Shown here: piece after piece, positions 7,658-15,476 of the stretch
Position numbering within the stretch: the stretch's first letter is position 1
How the letters are laid out: the number at the start of each line of letters is the position of its first letter
Assembly: GCA_002408385.1 (NCBI GenBank)
Contig: DHSB01000001.1
Location: forward strand, 1,248 to 42,530
DNA from: Myxococcales bacterium UBA5297
GTDB taxonomy: Bacteria; Myxococcota; Myxococcia; Myxococcales; UBA5297
Direction of reading: 5' to 3'
DNA: 41,283 nucleotides
Made by a program: the position numbers and the translations under genes
Notes under the pieces: generated by a model
Told to the model about the DNA's origin: nothing
Database searches by the model: none
What the model saw: only the letters and a program-made list of their open reading frames with translations

Positions 7658-10120
7658 ATGACTCGTCGCTACGTCTGCCTACATGGCCACTTCTATCAGC
7701 CGCCGCGCGAAAACCCCTGGCTCGAGTACGTCGAGGTCCAGGACTCGGCCGCCCCGTTCCACGACTGGAACGAGCGCATCTCGGCCGAGTGCTACGCGCC
7801 CAACGGCGCCGCGCGGGTGAAGACCGCGGGCGATCGTATCTGCGACATCGTCAACAACTACGACCACCTCTCCTTCAACTTCGGCCCCACCCTGCTCTCC
7901 TGGCTCGAGCGGGCGCGCCCGGACGCCTACGAGCAAATCCTGCGGGCGGACGCCGACAGCCTGCGCCGGCGCGGCCACGGCAACGCCATCGCTCAAGCCT
8001 ACAGCCACCCCATCCTCCCGCTGTGCTCGCCGCGCGACCGGCGCACGCAGGTGCTCTGGGGCATTGCCGACTTCCGGCACCGCTTCCGGCGAGAGCCCGA
8101 GGGCTTCTGGCTCCCCGAGCTCGCCGTCGACACCGAGACCCTGCGCACCGTGGCGCGCGAGGGGGTCCGCTTCGTCATCCTCTCGCCCTATCAGGCCAAG
8201 CGGGTGCGGGCGCCCGGGCGCGACTGGCTCGACGCGAGCCACGCCCGCTTCGACCCGACCCGGCCGTATCGCGTCCACCTCGGCGAAGGGCTCTCCATCG
8301 TCGTCTTCTTCTACGACGGCCCCATCGCGCGGGCCTTTGCCTTCGACGGCGCGCTCTCGAGCACCGACTCGCTGCTGCATCAGCTTCGCTCCGGCTTCGA
8401 CTCCGGCCGCGGCCACGACGAGGTCCTCACCGTCGCCATCGACGGGGAGACCTTCGGGCACCACAAGAAGGGCGCCGACGAGGTACTCGCGATGTCGCTT
8501 CGGGCCCTGCAGGCGCGCGGCGAGCCCGAGCTCGTCAACCTCGGCCAGATGCTCGAGCTGATGCCGGTCGAATGGGAGGCCGAGGTCGTCGAGGGCTCGA
8601 GCTGGAGCTGCTCGCACGGCCTCGAGCGCTGGCGGGGCGACTGCGGTTGCCAGAGCTCCGGGCAGCCCGGTTGGCGTCAGCTCTGGCGTGCGCCGCTGCG
8701 CGAGGCGCTCGACAGCCTGCGCGGACACCTCGCCGACATCTTCGAGCGCGAGGGCGGCCGGCTCTTTCGCGACCCGTGGCAGGTGCGCGACGAGTACATC
8801 GAGCTGGTCCTCGACCCCGAACGGCGTCAGGCCCGCGAGTTCGTCGCGCGCCGGGTCGACCATCCGCTCGACGCGGGGGAGACCGAGCAGGCGCTGAAGC
8901 TGCTCGAGCTGCAGCGCCACGCGCTGTTGATGTACACGAGCTGCGGCTGGTTCTTCTCCGAGGTCTCCGGGCTCGAGACGGTCCAGATCATCAAGTACGC
9001 CGCGCGCGCGATCCAGCTCGCCCGCGAGGTCGCCCAGGTGGACCTCGAGCCCATCTTCGTCGACGGCCTGTCGCGCGCGCCGTCGAACATCGAGCACTTC
9101 CGCGACGGGGCCCGTGTCTACGAGCTGTGCGTGCGCCCCAGCGTCGTCTCGCTCGAGGGGGTGGCGGCCCACTACGCCATCGCGAGCCTCTTCAAGGCCA
9201 ACGCGCCCGAGGGCCGGCTGTTTTGCTACCGCTACGCGGTGCACCGCGACCGCAAAGAGAGCCTCGGCCCCGCGACCCTCGCGGTCGGCAGGCTCGAGCT
9301 CGAGAGCCTCGTCACCACCGAGTCCCTCGACACCGACTACTGCGTGCTGCACCTGGGCGGCTCCGACTTTCGCTGCGGGCTGCGCCCCTTCGCCAACGCG
9401 CCGCAGCACTCCGAGATGGACGGGGTGCTCTTCTCGCGGCTCTCCCAGGCCTCGCTCGCGCAGGTGATGCGCGAGATCGACCGGCTCTTCGTGGGGCGCG
9501 ACTACACCCTGCGCGATCTCTTCCTCGACGAGCGCCGCCGCATGGCGCACCTGCTGCTGCGCGACGTGATGCGCCGGTACGAGAACGACTACCTGCAGAT
9601 CTTCGAGTCGAACCGCCGTCTGATGGAGTTCTTGCGGGAGATCGACTCGCCCATCCCCGTCGCCCTGCGGGTCGCGGCCGACGTGGCGATAGGCCAGCGG
9701 CTGCTGCAGCTGATGACCTCCCTCGAGGACGGCCGCATCGACCGGGCGGTGGCGCACGGCGAGCTGCTCGGGTTGGTAGGCCTCGCCCGGAGGCTCGGGG
9801 CGAACCCCGACCTCGAGCCGCTGCGGCCCATCTTCGACGGGATGATCCGCGAGCGCATGACGAAGATCGGCCAGCCGGGCCAGGCCGACTGGGCCTTCGA
9901 GCTGACCGAGCTCATCGACCTGGGACAGAAGCTCGGTCTGCCGCTCGACCTCGCCTCGGCCCAGAACCACCTCTGGTCGCTCGTAAGGGAACCTGGCCAC
10001 ACACTCGACCGAGACCGCCTCGTGCGTCTGGGCCAGAAGCTCTGGTTCGACGCGCCGACCCTGGAGGCCCGCGCGAACGAGGGCGCGGCCAAGGGGGCAC
10101 CGGTTCGCGCCTCGGCGTGA
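7658..10120 (+). CDS. Glycoside hydrolase family 57 protein with DUF3536-type C-terminus
   Basis: 820 residues, cytoplasmic. The N-terminal 300 residues match the GH57 polysaccharide-hydrolase fold: HGHFYQPPREN at 9-19, the nucleophile region GFWLPELAVD (Glu154), and IDGETFGHH around 261-269, where a second catalytic acid is expected. The long alpha-helical C-terminal part matches the DUF3536 architecture often attached to such GH57 domains. Known GH57 enzymes are amylases, branching enzymes and 4-alpha-glucanotransferases, so a role in glycogen or alpha-glucan metabolism is inferred; the substrate cannot be read from sequence. The start is the ATG before TRRYVCLHGHF, which leaves no extra N-terminal residues. 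It stands alone. Confidence 0.9.
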   Translation: MTRRYVCLHGHFYQPPRENPWLEYVEVQDSAAPFHDWNERISAECYAPNGAARVKTAGDRICDIVNNYDHLSFNFGPTLLSWLERARPDAYEQILRADADSLRRRGHGNAIAQAYSHPILPLCSPRDRRTQVLWGIADFRHRFRREPEGFWLPELAVDTETLRTVAREGVRFVILSPYQAKRVRAPGRDWLDASHARFDPTRPYRVHLGEGLSIVVFFYDGPIARAFAFDGALSSTDSLLHQLRSGFDSGRGHDEVLTVAIDGETFGHHKKGADEVLAMSLRALQARGEPELVNLGQMLELMPVEWEAEVVEGSSWSCSHGLERWRGDCGCQSSGQPGWRQLWRAPLREALDSLRGHLADIFEREGGRLFRDPWQVRDEYIELVLDPERRQAREFVARRVDHPLDAGETEQALKLLELQRHALLMYTSCGWFFSEVSGLETVQIIKYAARAIQLAREVAQVDLEPIFVDGLSRAPSNIEHFRDGARVYELCVRPSVVSLEGVAAHYAIASLFKANAPEGRLFCYRYAVHRDRKESLGPATLAVGRLELESLVTTESLDTDYCVLHLGGSDFRCGLRPFANAPQHSEMDGVLFSRLSQASLAQVMREIDRLFVGRDYTLRDLFLDERRRMAHLLLRDVMRRYENDYLQIFESNRRLMEFLREIDSPIPVALRVAADVAIGQRLLQLMTSLEDGRIDRAVAHGELLGLVGLARRLGANPDLEPLRPIFDGMIRERMTKIGQPGQADWAFELTELIDLGQKLGLPLDLASAQNHLWSLVREPGHTLDRDRLVRLGQKLWFDAPTLEARANEGAAKGAPVRASA

Positions 10121-10141
10121 AGCACGAAGGCCGCGGGAGTG

Positions 10142-10435
10142 CCCTCGAAGAGTGAAGAGAGGGGGTCGAAGGTCGGGTAGCGACCCTCGAAGCGCGAAAA
10201 GCAGGGGGCCAAGGCCGGGAAGAGACCCTCGAAGCGCGAAAAGTTGGGGTCGAAGGCCGGGAAGAGACCCTCGACGCGCAAAAAGTTGGGGGCGAAGGCC
10301 GGGAAGAGACCCTCGAAGCGCGAAAAGTTGGGGTCGAAGGTCGGGAAGAGACCCTCGACGCGCAAAAAGTTGGGGGCGAAGGCCGGGAAGGGAACCTCGA
10401 CGCGCAAAATGTTGGGGGCGAAGGCCGGGAAGGGA
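10142..10435. repeat. Tandem repeat, 7 x 42 bp
   Basis: Seven head-to-tail copies of a 42-bp unit (CCCTCGAAGCGCGAAAAGTT...), starting at 10142, 10184, 10226, 10268, 10310, 10352 and 10394, with a broken eighth start at 10436. Copies 1 and 2 are the most diverged. From copy 3 on, two subtypes alternate (A: GAAGCGCGAAAAG; B: GACGCGCAAAAAG). Copies 3+4 and 5+6 form an 84-bp doublet differing at only two positions, so the latest expansion was by doublet. Because 42 is divisible by three, every frame is periodic with 14 codons. There are no spacers, so it is not a CRISPR. It sits between the convergent GH57 and ligD genes. Confidence 0.95.
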
Positions 10436-10565
10436 CCCTCAAAGAGCCGACCAGGCTGGCGGCACGGCGAGAAAGCGAGACAGCGGCGTCAATCGAAGCG
10501 ATGGGGATAGGGCCGCGCTCGATCTTGTCCGGCGACTTCGGCGCCCGCCCCTCGCGTTCCGGGCG
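10436..10565. other. Spacer between repeat array and ligD
   Basis: A GC-rich spacer at the convergence of GH57 (plus) and ligD (minus). I see no gene, and no stem-loop with a T-tract for either direction. Confidence 0.4.
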
Positions 10566-12155
10566 TCAGCGGGTGCCGCTCGGGGACCGCCTCCGACCCG
10601 AAGCTCCCCTTCCCGCTCCCCAAGCGGCCCGCGGCCTCTCCCTGCGGCACTCGAGGGGCGACTTATCGGTGCGCAGCCCCTGAAACGTGGCCTCGCGTAA
10701 CCGACCGTCCTCAGTCCACCCGGCGAGGGCGACGTGGGCAACGTGCTTGGGCTCGATCCAATGGGCGTCGCGGGAGCGGGGCAGACCCGCCGCCGGTGGA
10801 TCCGGCGTCCGGTCCTTCTCGAGGAGCCGCCAGAGCTCGCGCCGCCGCGCGCTGGTGAGCCCTGCTTCGACCCTGCCCGCGTAGACCAAGCCGTCGCCCT
10901 CGCGAACCGCCACGAGCAGCGCGCCGACCTGCGCCCCTTTGGCCGAAGCGGGCTCGATGCCGGCGATCACCACGTCCTGGGTCGGGCTCACCATCAGCCT
11001 CCGCCAGTCGCGCGACTCCCCGGCCTGGTAGGTAGACCCGACGCGCTTGGCGACCACGCCCGTGATTCCACGCGAACGCGCCTCCTCGATGGCGCGCTTC
11101 GGCCCGCCATCGATGCGCTCGGCGGGCCGGACGGATGGGTCGGCGTTGGAGAGCAGGCTCTCGAGCAGCTCCCGGCGCTCGTCGAGCGGGCGTCTGCGCA
11201 AGTCCTCGCCTTCGAGCCAGAGCAGATCGAAGGCGAGGTATGCGGCTTGGGCCCGAGGCCGCCCCAGCGCCTCGTAGCTGGCGAGACCGCGCTCGTCGAA
11301 CGCGGCGATGACGCCGTCGATCACCGCCTCGCCGACCGTGATTTCCGAGAGCGCCCGGGCCAGCTCGGGGAATCGCGTCGACAGGTCATGACCGTCGCGC
11401 GACTGGAGCGCTATCCGTCCGCCGGACAGAGCGGCGAGCCCCCGGTAGCCGTCGTACTTCACCTCGAGCGCCCAAGGCCCTCGCCCCAGCCGCTGCGGGT
11501 CGGCCGGGCTCGGGCGCATCGGGGACCAGACCTGGAGCAGGAGCTGGATGGGCTCGGGATGGGGTGCGCGAAGTCTCCTCGCCGTGACTGGCCCGCGGGT
11601 GATGCGCCGGCCACTGACGACCGACTCGGGCCTGGAGGCGACCACGTCGTAGGCGGGATCTGCCCACTGGTCCTTGGCCTTGAAGAGGAGCCACTGCTCC
11701 TTTTCGCCCGCGCGGCGGGTGCGCACCAGGTGCCAGAGCCCTTTGAGCTTCTCGCCCTCGAGGACGAGCTTGAGGTGGCCGTTTGCCCGCTGCTGCTGCT
11801 GCTGGCCCGGCGGAGCGGTCTGCCAGGTGCCGCGGTCCCAGATCAGCGAATCGCCACCGCCGTACTCGCCGTCGGGGATGCGCCCCTCGAAGTCGGCATA
11901 AGCGAGCGGATGGTCCTCGGTCTCGACGGCAAGCCGCTTCTGCGCGGGGTCGTAGCTCGGGCCCTTGGGGATGGCCCAGCTCGCGAGCGCTCCCTCGATT
12001 TCCAACCGCAAGTCGTAGTGAAGGCGGGTCGCGTCGTGCTTGTGGACCATGAAGAGGAGCGCGCCCGCCCGCCTCGCAGGCCCCGCCTGCGGCGAGGGCT
12101 CTGACGTGACGCGGAAGTCACGCTTCTTCTCGTAGTGCTCGAGCCGTTTCGCCAT
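10566..12155 (-). CDS. ligD: LigD-like protein: 3'-phosphoesterase plus (degenerate) ATP-dependent ligase domain
   Basis: 529 residues, two LigD modules without the polymerase module. The N-terminal phosphoesterase (about 30-165) keeps its metal and catalytic residues: HKHDATRLHYDLR (H40, H46, D48, R50) and EDHPLAYADFEG (H82, Y86). The ligase module keeps motif I (K233 in EVKYDGYRG), SRDG and FDLLWLEG. However, Glu of DGE is Val282, Glu of motif IV (EGvvaK) is Thr365, and motif V W.K.K reads WRRLM. The OB-fold end (WTEDGRLREATFQGLRTDK) is intact. The family repairs double-strand breaks with Ku. No ku gene is in the window. Nick sealing by this protein is doubtful; end-trimming may be its remaining role. 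Confidence 0.85.
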   Translation of the reverse strand: MAKRLEHYEKKRDFRVTSEPSPQAGPARRAGALLFMVHKHDATRLHYDLRLEIEGALASWAIPKGPSYDPAQKRLAVETEDHPLAYADFEGRIPDGEYGGGDSLIWDRGTWQTAPPGQQQQQRANGHLKLVLEGEKLKGLWHLVRTRRAGEKEQWLLFKAKDQWADPAYDVVASRPESVVSGRRITRGPVTARRLRAPHPEPIQLLLQVWSPMRPSPADPQRLGRGPWALEVKYDGYRGLAALSGGRIALQSRDGHDLSTRFPELARALSEITVGEAVIDGVIAAFDERGLASYEALGRPRAQAAYLAFDLLWLEGEDLRRRPLDERRELLESLLSNADPSVRPAERIDGGPKRAIEEARSRGITGVVAKRVGSTYQAGESRDWRRLMVSPTQDVVIAGIEPASAKGAQVGALLVAVREGDGLVYAGRVEAGLTSARRRELWRLLEKDRTPDPPAAGLPRSRDAHWIEPKHVAHVALAGWTEDGRLREATFQGLRTDKSPLECRRERPRAAWGAGRGASGRRRSPSGTR

Positions 12156-12201
12156 GCGCAGACGCGCTGGACGGGGCGGCTCTTGGCCCCCCGCCCCGCG
12201 T

Positions 12202-12225
12202 GCCGGACTCTGGAGCGAGTCCGGC
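12202..12225. repeat. 24-bp imperfectly looped palindrome
   Basis: A 9-bp perfect inverted repeat (GCCGGACTC and GAGTCCGGC) around the six-base loop TGGAGC, between the CBS gene and ligD. A closely similar palindrome is present at 39368-39391. There is no T-tract on either side, so it is not a classical terminator. Confidence 0.6.
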
Positions 12226-12266
12226 GACCGATTCGCTCATGAGTCGCCTTCGATAGCGCGCGCCGC

Positions 12267-12695
12267 CTAGGGGTGCGCCTCTCGCTCGGTGACCCGGCGC
12301 ATCGTGTCGTAGGCGGCCTCGGCGCCGGCTGCCTTTGGCAGGTCCGAGAGGCTGATCACCCCGACCAGCTTGTCGTCGTCGTCGACGATGAGGATGCGCG
12401 ACTTGTGATTCTTGGCCATCAGGTCTTCGGCGACGCTCAGGTCGTCGGAGGGGCTGCAGGAGACCACCTCGCGGGTCATCACCTGCTTGACCGGCGTGCC
12501 GCTCGCGAGCCTGTCCTCGGCGGCGACGCGGATGGCGATGTCCCGATCGGTCAGGGTCCCGATGGGCCGGCCTTTCTCGTCGCACACGGGCAGGAACCCG
12601 ATGTTGTCGTCGGCCATTTTCTCGGCCGCGTTCTGCACGGTGTCCCCCTCGGTGATGCAGCGGACGTTCGTCTTCATCAGCTCGTCACACCTCAT
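12267..12695 (-). CDS. CBS-domain pair protein
   Basis: 142 residues consisting of little more than two CBS motifs (about 8-62 and 73-128). These show the usual internal pattern: DTVQNAAEKMADDNIGFLPV with GTLTDRDI, then DLSVAEDLM with RILIVDDDDKLVGVISLSDL. Stand-alone CBS pairs bind adenine nucleotides as dimers and act as energy or signal sensors; the partner here is unknown. The ATG of MRCDELMK has AAAGGGAGG upstream. It precedes ligD on the same strand by about 110 bp, but I see nothing that links the two functionally. Confidence 0.92.
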   Translation of the reverse strand: MRCDELMKTNVRCITEGDTVQNAAEKMADDNIGFLPVCDEKGRPIGTLTDRDIAIRVAAEDRLASGTPVKQVMTREVVSCSPSDDLSVAEDLMAKNHKSRILIVDDDDKLVGVISLSDLPKAAGAEAAYDTMRRVTEREAHP

Positions 12696-12862
12696 ACGCG
12701 CCTCCCTTTCTCGACAATCAACAGGACGGCGCCCGCCGGCTCCCCGAGCGCAAGCGCTCTGCCCGGAGCCTGAACCCTCGGAGAGGGCCGCGGACGCACG
12801 CGCGCAAGGATTGGGGCGCGCCGCCGGCGTGCCAAGGCCCCGGAGGGCGGGAGCCGCAAACC

Positions 12863-14557
12863 TCAGGAGGGACCGCGCTTCACCGAGAGCCGGTAGGCCG
12901 CGATCTTCTTGTCCAGCGTCGGCCGGCTGATGCCGAGCAGGGCCGCGGCGCGGATCTTCTTTCCCCGCGCGCGCCTGAGCGCCTGGGCTATCGCGTCGCG
13001 CTCGAGCCGCGCCACCTGGTCGGCGAGCGTCTCGCCCTCGACCGCGGGCACTCCAGCGATCTCGCGCGGCAGATGCTGGACCAGCACCTCCTCGCCGGGG
13101 CGAAGCTGCGCGAGCCGCTCGGCGCACAAGCGCATCTCGCGTACGTTGCCCGGCCAGCCATAGGCCTGCATCAGCTCGCGCGCCTCCGGCGACAGTCGAG
13201 GCAGGCTCGCGCCGAGGAGACGCGCGGCCTGGCCGGCGTAGAAGTCGAACAGCAACGGGAGGTCACTTTTCCGCTCGCGCAGCGGGCACACCGCGATCTC
13301 CTCGCCCTCCAGAGCCGCGGCGAGCTCCGGCTCGAGGGGGGCCTTCGCCGGCCCCCCGGGCGCCTGGGGCCGGCAGGTGGCGACGACACGCAGATCGCTC
13401 GAAGCCTCGCCTCCGCCCGGCAACGGCGCGCTGCGCCGGTGAATCGCTCGGGCGAGCTTTTCCGAGAGGTCCCACGGGAGCCCGTCGATCCCCGAGAGGA
13501 GCAAGGTGCCGCCGTCGGCGCGCGCGAGGGCCGACAGCAGGGGCGGCGCTCCGGCCATCGCCGCGCGCCCGAACAGCTCCTCTTCGAGGACCGGCGCCGG
13601 AGCGCGGCAATCGACGACCACCAGCGGCGCCAGGGCGCGGGCCGAACGGGCATGCAGGTAGCCTCCGAGAAGCTGCTTTCCTGTCCCGGGCTCGCCATGC
13701 AGCAGCACGGTCTGGGAGCCAGCCGCCGCGCGGCGCACCTGGTTGACCACCCGCCGGAAGGTCCGGTGGGTCCCGACCACCACGCTGTCGGGCATGGCGG
13801 GCCTGCGCGCCTGACAACCGGTGACAGCCTCGCCGCACATCCGCCCGAGCATGCCCAGCAGGCCGAGCTCGTGCGCGCCCACCGGCTCCTCGCCCCGCGC
13901 CACGTAGAGCACGCCGAACGCCGAGCCCCCGGCCCACAGCGGCGCGGCGGCAGCGGTTCCGCTGGAGGCGCCTTCACGCCGCTCGAGCGCCGCCCTCAAG
14001 AGCGGACGCGGCACCTCCAGCTCCGAGGCCCCGACGACGGCCGAGGTGACGAACCCCACCTCGCTCGGGAGCAATGCGGCCGCGACGTCCGCGTGCAGCA
14101 GGCGCATCGCCTCCTCGGCTCCCCGCCGCAGCGCCGCCGCCTCGGAGCTGGCCGCGAGCAGCCCCATCGACGCGCGAAACAGCGCCGCGGTCTCGCCGGC
14201 CGCGGGCATGAACTCTTCGATGGCCCCCGACTCGGCCGGAGCCGCCGCTTCGGTGATCGAGGCGCGCAGCGGCGGGTCAAGGACGAAGAGCGAATCGCCG
14301 ACCTGCAGCTCGTCGCCGGGCACCAAGCGCGCTTCGCCGTCGACCCGCGAGCCGTTGACGAAGGTGCCGTTGCGGCTGCCCAGATCGACGACGAACAGGC
14401 CCGCGTCGCGCCTCTCGAGCCTCGCGTGCTTGCGCGAGACCCTGCCGTCTTCGAGCAGCGCGATGTCGCAGGAGGGCGACCGCCCGATGACGCACTCGAG
14501 CCCCACGTCGAAGCGAGCGCCCATCCTGGGCCCCGAGGCTGCCAAGAGCAAAGGCAT
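12863..14557 (-). CDS. FHA-GAF-AAA-Fis regulator with degenerate sigma54-type ATPase
   Basis: 564 residues. The FHA domain (about 20-92: GRSPSCD, SRKHA, GSRNGTFVNG) binds phosphothreonine peptides. It is followed by a GAF-like region (125-245), a sigma54-activator AAA+ domain (258-500) and a Fis-type helix-turn-helix (525-560). The AAA+ core keeps Walker A (GEPGTGK, 288-294) and WPGNVRE (468-474). The GAFTGA loop is missing after ELFGR, the Walker B acidic pair is replaced (GGTLLLSGI, Ser355-Gly356), and the FR.DLYYRL arginine-finger block reads LEPELAAALEG. It is therefore unlikely to hydrolyse ATP or open sigma54 complexes. DNA binding gated by a Ser/Thr kinase through FHA is my inference. 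Confidence 0.85.
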   Translation of the reverse strand: MPLLLAASGPRMGARFDVGLECVIGRSPSCDIALLEDGRVSRKHARLERRDAGLFVVDLGSRNGTFVNGSRVDGEARLVPGDELQVGDSLFVLDPPLRASITEAAAPAESGAIEEFMPAAGETAALFRASMGLLAASSEAAALRRGAEEAMRLLHADVAAALLPSEVGFVTSAVVGASELEVPRPLLRAALERREGASSGTAAAAPLWAGGSAFGVLYVARGEEPVGAHELGLLGMLGRMCGEAVTGCQARRPAMPDSVVVGTHRTFRRVVNQVRRAAAGSQTVLLHGEPGTGKQLLGGYLHARSARALAPLVVVDCRAPAPVLEEELFGRAAMAGAPPLLSALARADGGTLLLSGIDGLPWDLSEKLARAIHRRSAPLPGGGEASSDLRVVATCRPQAPGGPAKAPLEPELAAALEGEEIAVCPLRERKSDLPLLFDFYAGQAARLLGASLPRLSPEARELMQAYGWPGNVREMRLCAERLAQLRPGEEVLVQHLPREIAGVPAVEGETLADQVARLERDAIAQALRRARGKKIRAAALLGISRPTLDKKIAAYRLSVKRGPS

Positions 14558-14566
14558 AGGCGGCCA

Positions 14567-14594
14567 CTTATACCCGCGCGATTCGCCGATTCAA
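14567..14594 (-). promoter_or_regulatory. Putative sigma70 promoter giving a leaderless FHA-regulator mRNA
   Basis: On the minus strand TTGAAT (14589-14594) and TATAAG (14567-14572) are 16 bp apart. The ATG at 14557 begins only nine bases after the -10 box, and no Shine-Dalgarno sequence precedes it. Transcription from here would begin within a few bases of the start codon. Confidence 0.5.
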
Positions 14595-14752
14595 GCTCAC
14601 TCGTTCTCAGGAAGCAGCCGGGCTCAGAAGCGGTCCTGCCCGCGCGCCCGATGGCAGCGAGGCCACCTATGAAAGCCGCGCGGATGAACCTGGCTGCATT
14701 CCACGGGCGCCTTCCTCATCGGTCGCCAAGAGTCGGGGCGAGGCCTGCTCTC

Positions 14753-15418
14753 TCAGAGATAGCGCTCGATCTGCTTGAGCACGTCGATGCGGTCGACGAG
14801 ATCGGTCAGGTAGTCGAGGTTGTCGGTGCACAGGGTGAGCACCGGCGACAACCTGTAGCGCGAGAACCAATCCTCGTAGAGGTCGTTGAGGCGCTTGAGG
14901 TAGGTCGTGGGAAGGTCGGCCTCCATCTCGCGGCCGCGCATGCCGATGCGGTGCCGCAGCGTACGGACCTGGGCCTTCAAGTAGATCATGATGTCCGGCG
15001 GCTCGAGCGAGCGGCTGATGATCTCGTACAGCTCGCTGTAGGTCTGCCAGTCGCGCTTGTCGATGAGGCGCTGCCGGAACAGGTTCCGAGCGAAGATCTC
15101 CGCGTCCTCGTAGATCGTGCGGTCCTGGACAACCGTGCCCGGCTCCTTCTCAAGCTCGCGATGGAGCCGGAACTTGTGCGTCAAAAAGTAGATCTGCGAG
15201 CGGAAGGCGTGGGCCTTCATGTCTTTGTAGAAGTCGGCCAGGTAGGGGTTGGTGTCGTTCGGCTCGTAGAACGGCTTCAAGCCGTAGCGCCGGCACAAAA
15301 AGCCGACGAGCTCGGTCTTGCCCGCTCCGATATTCCCCGCAACGGCGATGAAGCGCTTTCGCTCGGACATGGCTGGACGGGTGTACTCCTTGCGCTCGGT
15401 TCTGGGAAGGGTCGACAT
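14753..15418 (-). CDS. Deoxynucleoside kinase (deoxyadenosine/deoxyguanosine kinase family)
   Basis: 221 residues from the first ATG, or 205 from the internal ATG of MSERKRF. It salvages deoxynucleosides by 5'-phosphorylation. Visible: P-loop GNIGAGKT (28-35), the substrate-binding YEPNDTNPYLADFY block, DR in VVQDRTIYEDAEIFA (residues 99-100), the arginine-rich lid RTLRHRIGMRGREME, and a typical C-terminal helix ending QIERYL. The longer start has GGGAAGGG at nine bases, and its ATG lies in one arm of an 11-bp inverted repeat. The shorter start has AAGGAG at about 14 bases. Base specificity cannot be decided here. Confidence 0.88.
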   Translation of the reverse strand: MSTLPRTERKEYTRPAMSERKRFIAVAGNIGAGKTELVGFLCRRYGLKPFYEPNDTNPYLADFYKDMKAHAFRSQIYFLTHKFRLHRELEKEPGTVVQDRTIYEDAEIFARNLFRQRLIDKRDWQTYSELYEIISRSLEPPDIMIYLKAQVRTLRHRIGMRGREMEADLPTTYLKRLNDLYEDWFSRYRLSPVLTLCTDNLDYLTDLVDRIDVLKQIERYL

Positions 15419-15476
15419 CCCGGCATGCCCTTCCCCAAGCCGGCCGAGCGGGAACCAAGCCGACTCCGGGATGTCG
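15413..15476 (-). promoter_or_regulatory. Inverted repeat sequestering the kinase start codon
   Basis: CGACATCCCGG (15413-15423) and CCGGGATGTCG (15466-15476) are perfect 11-bp inverted repeats 42 bp apart. In the minus-strand transcript the later arm contains the ATG at 15418, and the loop contains its GGGAAGGG ribosome-binding site. Folding would hide this start. Confidence 0.5.

Noticed and set aside
7679..10000. A 773-codon minus-strand frame opposite the GH57 gene
   Set aside because: The GH57 catalytic motifs are on the plus strand; the antisense translation shows no motifs.
10142..10435. CRISPR array
   Set aside because: The units are directly contiguous with no unique spacers, and no cas gene is present.
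10244..10510. Basic histone-like repeat protein (KLGAKAGKRPST repeats)
   Set aside because: No ribosome-binding site, and the other frames of the same repeat are equally open. The DNA repeat explains the periodic peptide.
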